A stretch of DNA of 64,000 nt, from the NCBI GenBank assembly GCA_035503915.1, contig DATJSU010000002.1, positions 1 to 64,000 on the forward strand, written 5' to 3'. Below are positions 8,512-16,789 of the stretch, in pieces. The notes beneath the pieces were generated by a model. That model was given only the letters and a program-made list of their open reading frames with translations, had not been told where the DNA came from and did not search any database. The DNA comes from DATJMJ01 sp035503915. Lineage in GTDB: Bacteria > Actinomycetota > Acidimicrobiia > Acidimicrobiales > Palsa-688. The position numbers and the translations under genes are program-made. Positions within the stretch are counted from its first letter, which is position 1, and each line of letters starts with the position of its first letter.

Positions 8512-9315
8512 TCAGCCCCACCTGACCCTGGCTTTTGATTGCCAGAGGTCGAATATGTCCCTTTTGCCTTTCACCTTTACGCGAGCGCTCATGTCTGGGA
8601 GAGCTACCGAGACCTGGTCAAGACGAGCACGGTTCCACAAGAGCAAATAGAGGTCCGACGCGGGGCCAACGAGCTCGCAGTGCCGCACCTGTACTGAGCC
8701 AGGACGTACGGCACCTTCGGGGCCGTACTGGATTACCCAGCTCCGGCGCTCACCGACATCGTCGGCCACCACACCAAGAGACGCAGGCACCTCGGAGCGC
8801 GGGCCTCTGCCTGGTCGGGCGAAGAAGCCATTCACCAGTTCGTCGATCCCATCCACTGCAAAGCCAGCGCCAAATGGCATGGGCGCTCGGCCGGCGGCCA
8901 ATTCGGCGTCAACGGCGTGGATGGATGTCTCGTGTGCTTGACGCCTCGCCCAAAAAGCCAAAGGCGTCGGCGCTGGTAAGAACGTCCAGCAACCCAAGCC
9001 GGCGCCCGCCGAGCCGAGGGCAGCGACCAAGCCTTGATAGCCGTCGCGTGACCAGGCCAATAGCTCGCTGTCAGGCGGAGCGGCGAAATAGGCGCGCTCT
9101 TCCTCCTCGGTCGCCTCTGCCGGGCGGCCGCATTCTATGTAAGACGTGGCCCAGCGGTGAACTCCTCCCATGTGGGCGAGGAGATCCCGGACGCGCCAAC
9201 CAGGGCAGCTCGGCACGGCCGTCTCGAGCCCCGCGTCCTCGGCGGCAGCCACGAGCAGCTCGCCTGCTAGGTTGATCGCGCTTATGTGCTCATGAACTTC
9301 CAGTCCCACGCTCAC
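8512..9315 (-). CDS. TIGR03083-type (MDMPI/DinB-like) mycothiol-dependent enzyme family
   Basis: The N-terminal half has the pattern of the maleylpyruvate isomerase/DinB-like fold: LAGELLVAAAEDAGLE, then VPSCPGWRVRDLLAHMGGVH with the metal-ligand-type histidines, then a third candidate at RQAHETSIHAVDAE. The 267-aa length and a separate C-terminal domain fit the actinobacterial TIGR03083 group, whose characterised members use mycothiol. Substrate unknown. It is monocistronic with respect to the operon downstream (33-bp gap). Start MSVGLEVHEH at 9315 fits the family. Confidence 0.85.
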   Translation of the reverse strand: MSVGLEVHEHISAINLAGELLVAAAEDAGLETAVPSCPGWRVRDLLAHMGGVHRWATSYIECGRPAEATEEEERAYFAAPPDSELLAWSRDGYQGLVAALGSAGAGLGCWTFLPAPTPLAFWARRQAHETSIHAVDAELAAGRAPMPFGAGFAVDGIDELVNGFFARPGRGPRSEVPASLGVVADDVGERRSWVIQYGPEGAVRPGSVQVRHCELVGPASDLYLLLWNRARLDQVSVALPDMSARVKVKGKRDIFDLWQSKARVRWG

Positions 9316-9540
9316 CTTTCATAGCCGTGAGGGTTAGCGCCGGCACGATGGTTACGTTTTATGCTTCCCGGTATAGCAAAAGCGGGTACCCCCGGGCCGG
9401 CGCACTCCATGTTCAGCCTGACGGCGGCCCCCGCCCTCAGGTTTAGGGAGATCCCTAGTTCCGCGCCGCCCCGAGCCATGCGATCCTTGAGACGTCTCAG
9501 GTTCGGTACGGGAGCCCAAACGGGCCCGAGGGGAGCGGTC

Positions 9541-10471
9541 GTGAGCTGGCTGACAAGCGAGCCATCGGGGATTGGACGAAGGTGCACGAGCGCAGCCGCC
9601 GTCCTGAGGGTGAGGGTTGCCGCGCTCGTTGTTGGTGCGATGGTTTTCCTGGAACTGCCCGCCGCCCAAGCGAGCGCCGTTTACCCTCCCTGGACGGGCG
9701 ACCCTCCGTGGGCAGGGGTAACGTGCCCGTCACTTACCAACCTGCGTTGCCGTGGGTGACGGTGCTACGGTTTCTGCGATCCGGACCGGGAACGGCGGGG
9801 CGACCTGGGAGGCTCAGGACGTCCCCGGGGGAGAAGCACTCGCCGCTGTCTCCTGCTCGTCGGCGGCCCGCTGCCAGGCAGTAGGCCAGCGCGGCTTCAT
9901 CGGTACCACCAACGGAGGCCGGACGTGGCGAGCCGAGAGCTTCAGCGGCCCGGCCGACCTTCAAGCCGTGTCATGCTTTTCGGCCGAGGTCTGCGAGGCG
10001 GTCGGTGGCGAGGCGATATTCGGGACCACCGACGGTGGAAAGCTCTGGAACGACCAGGGTTTTTTCGCGGGGTACTCCGACCTCTACGGTATCGACTGCC
10101 CTTCGCGCGAGGTGTGCGAAGCCGTCGGTGACAACACCGACCAGGCTGGCGCAGTGCTGCGCACGACCGACGGGGGAGGATCCTGGGCCCTGGCAAGCCA
10201 GTTGTCAAACGTGGAGTACCTTTATGGCGTGTCCTGCCCGAGCGTTACGGATTGCGAGACCGTCGGGTCCGCCGTCGGGGCCCCGGTCGCGCTTCACAGC
10301 ACTAGTGGCGGTCTCACATGGTCGGCACAGACGTTGCCGGCCGAGGTCGGCACCTTGAACGCAGTCGCATGCCGGTCCGGCGCGCATTGTGCAGCGGTCG
10401 GCAGTTACGGGGTACAGGCAACCGGCGTTGCCGTGGTCACGTCCAACGGAGGGGCTTCGTGGGATCTCTAG
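9541..10471 (+). pseudogene. Secreted Cys-paired BNR-like propeller, frameshifted near 9742
   Basis: A GTG at 9541 with GGGGAG 5 nt upstream starts a signal peptide (hydrophobic VAALVVGAMVFLEL, cleavage near AQASA). The frame then reads GVTCPSLTN and fails at the TGA at 9757. A one-base shift near 9742 restores CVAVGDGATVSAIRTGNGGATW and the open frame continues to 10471 with five more repeats (for example AVSCSSAARCQAVG, GIDCPSREVCEAVG, GVSCPSVTDCETVG). The six-repeat protein is a paralogue of the one at 6918-8015. The break may be a true mutation, a sequencing error, or programmed; the site CCAACCTG is not a known slippery sequence. Confidence 0.75.
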
Positions 10472-11490
10472 CCCGGGCGGTAATGGCAGTGAGCCTTGCC
10501 GCCGCGGCCAGCATAATTGCGCCCCCGATGCGGGCGGGAGCGACCGCCAACTACGGGACGATCTCAATTACCGGGGCAATCCGGGTCTCTTACACCGTTG
10601 CCGGGCTCTGCTCCGCCCACGCGCAAGTCCTCACCAGCGTCACGCTCCGAACTCAGGCAGAAAACGCCACCTCTCTCACCATCGCCGGCTCGTCCCTCCC
10701 CCCGCCGGGGCCAGTCGACCTGGCGACTACCACCACTTTCAACGTCGAGGTGGAGATCCTCTCGGGGATAGGGGCAGGAGGCAGCTGGTTGGCAGGTTAT
10801 GCCGGAGGGGAGGACCTTGGTTCGGGCAGCCTGGCCATGTCCCCCAATGCCAGCTTCGGCTCAGTGGAAGCCGTGATGTACCCCTACGGTGGAGGAAGCA
10901 TAGAAAAGCCGGTCCAGCTCCACGCCTCCTGGGACTGTGCTGGCGAAGCGACTTCGCCCACGACCGTCCCTAGAACGACCACCTCGAAGCCAGCAAGCGG
11001 CAACCCCTACACCCGCCTCACATCGCACGTACCCTCGTCGTACTTTGGTTGTACTTCGGACCCGCAGCTGAGCCTGGGTGGGGAAAGCATAGTTTTCAGG
11101 TACAAAGCGATCGCCGAGGTCGACTGCGAGGTCGATGGCGTGAGCGGGGTCAGTTTGGCGATCTACATGCTCTATCCCGATGACGCAGCCATGAACGCTG
11201 CCTTCACACATGTGTGGGTCGACGAAGTAGCACGTCCCAAGTCCTCGCTCGGGTGCCCGCAAAAGAGCTTCTCCACAGCCGTTTGCTACTACCGGGTAGG
11301 CAATTCGAAATCAGCCGCCGGGCTTTTCATGCGCTTTATGTTCTACTACCCGGCCGACCCCAACCCGACGCCGTCGGTCACGTGGACCTCCGACCGCTAC
11401 GGGATAATCTCCTACCTTGCTGGCGCCAACCCCGACGACACTCAGCAAGTCCTGGACTACTGGGAGTCTGGAGCGCCTAACCCGGTGTGA
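10459..11490 (+). CDS. Secreted protein of unknown function, 343 aa
   Basis: The GTG at 10459 overlaps the end of the propeller gene by 13 bp, suggesting coupling. A signal peptide (AVMAVSLAAAASIIAPPM) leads to an N-terminal beta-rich domain of about 150 residues, then a Thr/Pro linker (SPTTVPRTTTSKPAS), then a C-terminal domain of about 170 residues with cysteines in FGCTSDP, VDCEV, LGCPQ and VCYYR. No family is recognised. Like the 274-aa protein at 6097, it is an unknown exported partner immediately downstream of a Cys-paired propeller. Confidence 0.72.
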   Translation: MGSLARAVMAVSLAAAASIIAPPMRAGATANYGTISITGAIRVSYTVAGLCSAHAQVLTSVTLRTQAENATSLTIAGSSLPPPGPVDLATTTTFNVEVEILSGIGAGGSWLAGYAGGEDLGSGSLAMSPNASFGSVEAVMYPYGGGSIEKPVQLHASWDCAGEATSPTTVPRTTTSKPASGNPYTRLTSHVPSSYFGCTSDPQLSLGGESIVFRYKAIAEVDCEVDGVSGVSLAIYMLYPDDAAMNAAFTHVWVDEVARPKSSLGCPQKSFSTAVCYYRVGNSKSAAGLFMRFMFYYPADPNPTPSVTWTSDRYGIISYLAGANPDDTQQVLDYWESGAPNPV

Positions 11491-11749
11491 GCGTGTGCGG
11501 GTGACACGGCGCCTTAGGATCCATGGGCTGCCTGTGCGACAAACCGGACGCAGCCGGCCCCATGGTTATCGACATGTGGCGTTTGTCAAGCTCGACCAGG
11601 ACCTTGTCCTCGGTAGCCGCCGACCAGGTCAGCTGCTGCAGATTGTCATAAGGTCGTCCGAGCCAGCCGGTAGGCATCTCAAGGCTGGCCAGCTTTGCCT
11701 TCGAGGACCAGCTCGCGATCGCTTCCAAGACGGCTTGGGTCGTCATCAC
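11477..11749 (-). CDS. Immunity-like small protein, 90 aa
   Basis: The GTG/ATG start overlaps the stop of the upstream 66-aa ORF (GTGA). Residues 1-60 (ASWSSKAKLASLEMPTGWLG, RPYDNLQQLTW, VLVELDKRHMS) resemble small proteins encoded beside actinobacterial polymorphic toxins, with the DNxxQLTW segment as the main cue (from memory, not a search). The last 30 residues are Pro/His-rich and look unlike the rest, so the gene may be truncated or frameshifted. Its tail overlaps the convergent secreted-protein gene by 14 bp. Confidence 0.5.
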   Translation of the reverse strand: MMTTQAVLEAIASWSSKAKLASLEMPTGWLGRPYDNLQQLTWSAATEDKVLVELDKRHMSITMGPAASGLSHRQPMDPKAPCHPHTLTPG

Positions 11750-11946
11750 GGGACCAACCAGGCAGGGTTGACGTAGGGAATATAGACCTGGCTCCCTCCA
11801 CCGAGCAGCGAGCCTCCCCCGGCGAGCCCCTGTGGCGCGGCGTAGCCCGTGAACACCTCAGTACCGGCCGGGACACGGGTCGTTGAGACGTTGGTGGCAG
11901 TATTTCCCCGTTCAGGGTATTTTCGTCCACCCCTAGGCGTTGTCAC
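11746..11946 (-). pseudogene. C-terminal tail of a polymorphic-toxin-like protein
   Basis: The 66-aa ORF ends TGYAAPQGLAGGGSLLGGG then QVYIPYVNPAWLVP. Preceded by STTRVPAGTEVFTGYAAPQG, this resembles the last beta strands of RHS- or secreted-type toxin domains, which often contain G-x-AAPQ and GGG-x-Q-x-YIP segments. The region upstream has no domain or export signal, so it appears to be an orphan tail or a truncated gene. It is directly coupled to the immunity-like gene by a GTGA overlap, the usual toxin-then-immunity order. Confidence 0.45.
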
Positions 11947-12003
11947 CTAGGGATCGCCCAATTGGCGGCCAAAGCGCGCTACGAGGGCACTACGGGCGCA
12001 ACC

Positions 12004-12351
12004 ATGCAGTTCCACAGCGCCGAGGAGCTCATCTCGTTCCTTGTCTCCCGCCGCCCAGGCCCCGGCCCCGGGACTGGGACTGGGACTGGCCCACTTGAAA
12101 GCCCGGCCGGCCAACCTGTCGGCAGGAGCCGCCTTGGTTGGCCGGGGCAGCCGCGGCCACCAGCCTTCAGGTTGAGCGCAACAGAGGCCACCATCGCCCG
12201 TTTAGTGGCAGACGGCCGGGCCAACAAGCAGATAGCAGCGGAGCTCGCGGTCAGCTTGAAAACGGTGGAGTACCACCTGTCCAACATGTACCGCCGCTTG
12301 GGCATCACGTCCCGCGTCAAGCTGGCGCAGCTGGCCTACCTGGCAGCGTGA
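12004..12351 (+). CDS. Orphan LuxR-type HTH regulator
   Basis: The C-terminal 60 residues are a clear GerE/LuxR helix-turn-helix: LSATEATIARLVADGRANKQ, IAAELAVSLKTVEYHLSNMY, then RRLGITSRVKLAQLA. There is no receiver or PAS domain; the N-terminus (MQFHSAEELISFLVSRRPG) leads into a Gly/Pro/Thr linker encoded in part by a GGGACT hexamer repeat. The total of 115 aa is far shorter than a typical response regulator. An in-frame ATG at 11962 is possible but adds low-complexity residues. It lies divergent to the toxin/immunity pair; targets unknown. Confidence 0.8.
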   Translation: MQFHSAEELISFLVSRRPGPGPGTGTGTGPLESPAGQPVGRSRLGWPGQPRPPAFRLSATEATIARLVADGRANKQIAAELAVSLKTVEYHLSNMYRRLGITSRVKLAQLAYLAA

Positions 12352-12372
12352 ACACTTGCGGCGACGGGCGCT

Positions 12373-13059
12373 TCAACCTTGGCCCGGCGGCACAGAGCGC
12401 GCTGGCCCCGGCCCCGCCCAAGTGTTCCCAGCGAGCACGTAACGGAGTGGCAGTTCTGCGCCCCTGGCTGGAGAAAGGCCGACCCGGGGGGTTACCGTCA
12501 CCGCCTCGCCCGAGCCTGCCCCGTCATCGGCCAGCCAGAGGGCTCTTGGCGCCCCGCGAGGGGAACTTGACGTCAGGTCGAGGCCATTTGACTCGCCCCG
12601 GATCCCAAACGCCTCAGTGAGCCGGCCCGGCCCTCGGCATAGGTCGCGGTCCACGACGGTGCGCTGCCCATGCGAGCGAGCCTCCCTCATCTTCGCGAGG
12701 CCGTAGAGAGGCTGTGCGGCTCGCAGCAGCACGGCCGAGGCTTGGCCTTCTGGGCCGCAAACGACATTTGCGCACCAGTGGGCACCGTAAGAGAAGTAGA
12801 CGTAGAGGATGCCGGCCGGCCCGAACATGACCCTCGTCCGCGGCGTGGGGCCTCGGAACGCGTGGCTGCCGGGGTCTTCCAGCCCGAGGTAGGCCTCCAC
12901 CTCCACGAACCGTGCTACCCGGCCATCGGAACGCACGAGCAACTTCCCGAGCAGCGAGGGCGCTACATCCCTGGCGTCACCGAGAAAGAACTCCCGGTCG
13001 AGCGGATCCCCGAGATCCTCCCCACCGAGATCTTCCCCCGCTGGGGCGCTCAGTGCCAC
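12373..13059 (-). CDS. DNA-3-methyladenine glycosylase (AAG/MPG family)
   Basis: This monofunctional base-excision glycosylase family removes alkylated purines. Family segments are visible: ARDVAPSLLGKLLVR near residue 30, VEVEAYLGLEDPGSHAFRG with the catalytic Glu, TPRTRVMFGPAGILYVYFSY, and CRGPGRLTEAFGI. The length of 228 aa is normal. It overlaps the end of argH by 10 bp, so it is probably the last gene of the arginine operon transcript, although unrelated in function. A Gly/Pro-rich C-terminal stretch is not conserved in the family. Confidence 0.93.
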   Translation of the reverse strand: MALSAPAGEDLGGEDLGDPLDREFFLGDARDVAPSLLGKLLVRSDGRVARFVEVEAYLGLEDPGSHAFRGPTPRTRVMFGPAGILYVYFSYGAHWCANVVCGPEGQASAVLLRAAQPLYGLAKMREARSHGQRTVVDRDLCRGPGRLTEAFGIRGESNGLDLTSSSPRGAPRALWLADDGAGSGEAVTVTPRVGLSPARGAELPLRYVLAGNTWAGPGPARSVPPGQG

Positions 13060-14456
13060 TGCCCCTGAGCCCGGGCGAGGCCCAGCCGCTCGGCGTCCGC
13101 TCGTACCACCGAAGCAAAATGCTCCAGCTGCGCCGCCACCGGTTCGGGCCCCGCGCCCCCCGGGGTAGTCCGGCGCGTCACCGCCACGCCCGGCTCGAGA
13201 AGCGCTACCGCGTCGGCCCCGAGGGACGGGTGTGCCGCCACCAGTTCGGGCAGCGGGACCCGGCGTTGTACCGAGTCACGCACGAGCGCACCGACCAGCT
13301 CGTGCGCGCGGCGGAACGGCATGCCCTTTTGCACCAACCACTCGGCCAGGTCGGTGGCGGCCAACGTAGGCGCATCAGCGGCTCGCGCCATGGCCTGGGT
13401 GTCGAAGGTTGCGCTCAGCAAGAGGCCTCCGAGTGCCTCGAGCGTCCGCTCGACCTGGTCAAGGGCGTCGAAAAGAGGCTCTTTGTCTTCCTGGAGGTCC
13501 CGGTTGTAGGACAAAGGCAGCCCCTTTAGCGTCGTCAAAAGGCCGGTCAGGTGCCCGATCAGGCGGCCGGTCTTAGCGCGCGCCAGCTCAGCGATGTCGG
13601 CGTTCTTCTTTTGCGGGAGCATCGAGCTGCCAGTGGCGTAGGCATCGTCCAGGTGCATGAACCCGAACTCCTCTGTTGACCAGAGCACGACCTCCTCCCC
13701 CAGACGGGACAAGTGCGTCCCAAGAAGTGCCAGGTCGAAAAGCGCCTCGGCTACGAAATCCCGGTCCGACACAGCGTCGAGCGAGTTCTCGAAACGGCCC
13801 GAGAAACCGAGCTCGCGCGCCACCCACTCGGGGTCCAATGGCAACGAGGAGCCGGCCAGGGCACCGGCGCCGAGCGGAGAGATATCGAGCCGGTGCCGCG
13901 TGGCAACCAAGCGGTCAAGGTCGCGCGACAAGGCCCAACCGTGGGCCAGCAGGTGGTGGGCCAGGAGCACCGGCTGAGCCCTCTGCAGGTGGGTGTAGCC
14001 GGGTAAATAGGCGTCCCCTGCGTCCCGGGCGAGCGTGAGGAGCACTTCCTGGAAGGCGATCACCCCCTTGCCCACCTCCCCCAGGGAACGCTTGGTGAAA
14101 AGGCGGAGGTCCGTGGCTACCTGGTCGTTCCGGCTCCGCCCCGTGTGGAGACGAGCACCGACCTCGCCTGCGATCTCAGTGACCCGGCGCTCGACGGCGG
14201 TGTGCACGTCTTCGTCGCCCGGCATGAAGGAGAAAGAGCTCTCCGCTAACTCCTGCTCGACCTGGGCCAAAGCTGCCAAAAGAGCACCTGCCTCATCGTG
14301 AGAGACCAAGCCGGACCGCTCGAGGCCGAGCACGTGCGCCCGGCTGCAGGCGATGTCATCGGGTGCCAGGCGGCAGTCAAAAGAAAGGCTCTTCGTGAGG
14401 GCGAACAGTGCCTCGGACTGCTTGCTCCCGCCGAAACGACCCTGCCAGAGAGTCAT
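13050..14456 (-). CDS. argH: Argininosuccinate lyase
   Basis: Catalyses the last step of arginine synthesis, argininosuccinate to arginine and fumarate. Fumarase/aspartase superfamily signature GSSMLPQKKNADIAELARAK is at about residues 280-300, with LHTGRSRNDQVATDLRLF and GYTHLQRAQPVLLAHHLL upstream. The 468-aa length is standard and the start MTLWQGRFGG matches the family. It is separated from argG by about 630 bp containing a regulator remnant, unlike the usual adjacent argGH. The operon continues into the glycosylase gene. Confidence 0.98.
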   Translation of the reverse strand: MTLWQGRFGGSKQSEALFALTKSLSFDCRLAPDDIACSRAHVLGLERSGLVSHDEAGALLAALAQVEQELAESSFSFMPGDEDVHTAVERRVTEIAGEVGARLHTGRSRNDQVATDLRLFTKRSLGEVGKGVIAFQEVLLTLARDAGDAYLPGYTHLQRAQPVLLAHHLLAHGWALSRDLDRLVATRHRLDISPLGAGALAGSSLPLDPEWVARELGFSGRFENSLDAVSDRDFVAEALFDLALLGTHLSRLGEEVVLWSTEEFGFMHLDDAYATGSSMLPQKKNADIAELARAKTGRLIGHLTGLLTTLKGLPLSYNRDLQEDKEPLFDALDQVERTLEALGGLLLSATFDTQAMARAADAPTLAATDLAEWLVQKGMPFRRAHELVGALVRDSVQRRVPLPELVAAHPSLGADAVALLEPGVAVTRRTTPGGAGPEPVAAQLEHFASVVRADAERLGLARAQGQWH

Positions 14457-14557
14457 ACCGCCGACAGACTATCCCTTTTGCGGCAAAGCGCTGTTTGCAT
14501 GGCCAACGAAGTCCTCTTCTCGCGGGCTCTCCCGACGCCGCCTCCGCCGTGGGTTCC

Positions 14558-15028
14558 CTAGCGCGTGTTCGCTGTCTCCGCCCGTCGCAGCACCTCCGAT
14601 GCCGAGAGCCCGAACCCCTCGAGCATCGCCCTCGCTCTCCCCAGAGCCGCCAGCGCCGAGCCGGACCGGCCCTGCGACGCGAAGAGCGCCGCGAGCGGGT
14701 CCCCCTCCGCCCAGTACCAGGACGCCGCCTGCTTCGCCACGCGCGACGTGAGGGCTGACTGACCGGCAAGGTACGCCGCCACCGGCCCGGCCATTTCCCA
14801 GTGGCCGGTCGAGGTCCTCCAAACCAGGGCCCCAGCGACCACGACACGCTGGAAGAAATCCCCTGACCCACTCACTGAGGTAGCCAGCTCCGGTGAGAAA
14901 TAGGGCAAGTGTGCAAGTTGGCACAAGGCATTTCGCTCGCGAGCTCCTAAAGCCTGCGTGGCCGCGCCACATGGTAAGGAGGGAGCTCGAACTGCCCCAC
15001 CCCGTTCGTGGCCATCGCCACCGAGCAT
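14558..15028 (-). pseudogene. Fragment of a LuxR/MalT-type large regulator
   Basis: The frame contains LGARERNALCQLAHLPYFSP, then ELATSVSGSGDFFQRVVVAG and KQAASWYWAEGDPLAALFAS, patterns found after the ATPase domain of MalT/AfsR-like regulators (helical repeat region). No ATPase, no HTH and no convincing start are present, and the frame ends LRRAETANTR. It occupies the space between argG and argH in the same orientation. I read it as a truncated insertion remnant; it could be a small expressed protein instead. Confidence 0.45.
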
Positions 15029-15085
15029 ATAAAGCGCTCGGCGCTGTGTTGGCGCGACGCCGCGGCGGCCGGGCTGGCCCGTGCC

Positions 15086-16300
15086 TTAGCGGCCCAGCTG
15101 ACCACGCTGGCGGGTGGCCCAGGTCTCCACTCCCAGCCCGAAAATCCGCACAAACCCTTCGGCATCTTGATGACGGAAGCGATCGGCGGAGGTGTACGTC
15201 GCAAGGTCGTGGTCGTAGAGGGAGAGCGGGCTCCGCCGACCAACCACCCAGCATGTACCCCTCCCTGCCTCGCCGGCTTCGCAGCCCAGGCGCACCTCGC
15301 CGGTCACATGCCGCTGCGTCTCGCTGATGAAAGCGTCCAACGCTGCCTTGAGCGGTGAGTACCACAGGCCGTCATAGACGAGCTCGGCCCAGCGCGGCTC
15401 GAGCCGGGCTTTTTCGTGCGCGACATCACGCTCCAGGGTTATCGACTCCAGGTCGGCGTGAGCCATCAGGAGAGCAAGGGCGCCTGGGCACTCGTAGATT
15501 TCTCGGCTCTTAATACCGACGCGCCGGTTTTCCACCATGTCGACGCGGCCCCAGCCGAACTGCCCGACGATGTCGTCAAGTGCGGGGACCATCTCCGCGA
15601 TAGGCATGGTCTTACCATCAAGGGAGATAGGCACGCCAGCCTCAAACCCTACGACGACTTCCAGGGATTTGGTGCTCGCCCTGGGGGCGCTGAGCTCGTA
15701 GACGTCCGCTGGTGGCATCACCCACGGGTCCTCCAAGATGCCGCACTCGACGGTCCGTCCCCACAGGTTTTGGTCGACGGAATACGGGCTTGCCTTGGTC
15801 GCGCTCACCGGGATCCCAAAGCGGTGCGCGTACTCAATCGAATCTTCTCGCGTGAACCCCCATATACGCACAGGCGCGATGACCTCGAGCTCTGGGGCGA
15901 GCGCCCGGCTCGACACTTCGAACCGCACTTGGTCGTTGCCCTTCCCAGTGCAACCATGGGCGATCGCGTCTGCCCCGTACAAACGTGCCGCTGCTACGAG
16001 GTGTTTAACAATAAGCGGGCGCGACAGCGAACTTATCAGGGGGTACTTGCCTTCGTACAACGCGTTAGCGCGCACCGCCGGGGTGACAAAATCCCGTGCA
16101 AATTCGTCACGGACGTCTGCGACCACGACCTCCATAGCCCCGGCGGCGATGGCTCGCTGGCGGATCGAGTCCCAGTCGCCGCCTTGCCCGAGATCTGCTG
16201 CCAGGGCTATCACCTCGACGCCCATTTCCTCGGTCATCCAGCGCACTGCAACTGATGTGTCGAGGCCGCCGCTGTAGGCGAGCACGACCTTCTTAGCCAA
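15086..16300 (-). CDS. argG: Argininosuccinate synthase
   Basis: ATP-dependent joining of citrulline and aspartate. The N-terminal AYSGGLDTSVAVRWM is the PP-loop pyrophosphatase motif, and HGCTGKGNDQVRFE and YSVDQNLWGRTVE are typical of the family. The 404-aa length is standard. The start overlaps the end of argR by 8 bp. The last 15 residues (ETWATRQRGQLGR) extend slightly past the usual end. Sits in the argBDFRG run regulated by the operator upstream of argB. Confidence 0.98.
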   Translation of the reverse strand: MAKKVVLAYSGGLDTSVAVRWMTEEMGVEVIALAADLGQGGDWDSIRQRAIAAGAMEVVVADVRDEFARDFVTPAVRANALYEGKYPLISSLSRPLIVKHLVAAARLYGADAIAHGCTGKGNDQVRFEVSSRALAPELEVIAPVRIWGFTREDSIEYAHRFGIPVSATKASPYSVDQNLWGRTVECGILEDPWVMPPADVYELSAPRASTKSLEVVVGFEAGVPISLDGKTMPIAEMVPALDDIVGQFGWGRVDMVENRRVGIKSREIYECPGALALLMAHADLESITLERDVAHEKARLEPRWAELVYDGLWYSPLKAALDAFISETQRHVTGEVRLGCEAGEAGRGTCWVVGRRSPLSLYDHDLATYTSADRFRHQDAEGFVRIFGLGVETWATRQRGQLGR

Positions 16301-16787
16301 CCTTGCCTCCTTTTACAGTTTGCTGGCCGGCCATCCCAGCCAGCTTGCGAGCCAAAGCTGCACCCGTGGAGCGCGCCGTGGCAACGACGAGAACTGTGTC
16401 GTCCCCGGCGACGGTACCGAGCACCTCCGGCAAACCTGCACGGTCAATGGCCGAGGCAACCACGTGTGCGCACCCGGGCGGTGTGCGCGCCACGACGAGG
16501 TTATCAGAGCTCCCAAGGTCAGCGAGCCACTCGCCAAGCACACGCCGCAGGTGGAGTTCCGGTGCGAGGCGGTCTTGTGGTTTGCCAGGGAGCGTGTACA
16601 TCTGGTTGCCGCCGGGTGCGCGGACCTTTACCGCGCCAATTTCTTCGAGATCTCTGGAAACAGTCACCTGCGTTGCCTCCACACCCTGGTCCGCCAAAAG
16701 ACGCACGAGCTCAGCTTGGCTTGTTACAACGCCTCTTTCGAGCAACTGGCTGACTCGGTGCTGGCGCTGGGTCTTCGAAAGCCGCAT
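16293..16787 (-). CDS. argR: Arginine repressor
   Basis: The N-terminal winged-helix region QRHRVSQLLERGVVTSQAEL ... TQVTVSRDLEEIGAVKV binds ARG boxes. The C-terminal region contains GTVAGDDTVLVVAT, the arginine-binding and hexamerisation segment with the GDD-type ligand residues. With the ATG at 16787 the protein is 164 aa; a GTG at 16805 overlapping argF would add six residues. It is placed inside the operon it should control, giving feedback. Likely operators are at 19786-19813 and 24743-24770. Confidence 0.96.
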   Translation of the reverse strand: MRLSKTQRQHRVSQLLERGVVTSQAELVRLLADQGVEATQVTVSRDLEEIGAVKVRAPGGNQMYTLPGKPQDRLAPELHLRRVLGEWLADLGSSDNLVVARTPPGCAHVVASAIDRAGLPEVLGTVAGDDTVLVVATARSTGAALARKLAGMAGQQTVKGGKVG

Positions 16788-16789
16788 GG

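Noticed and set aside
15416..16255. Plus-strand open frame of 279 codons opposite argG
   Set aside because: Antisense shadow of a well-conserved gene in high-GC DNA; no domain, no Shine-Dalgarno.
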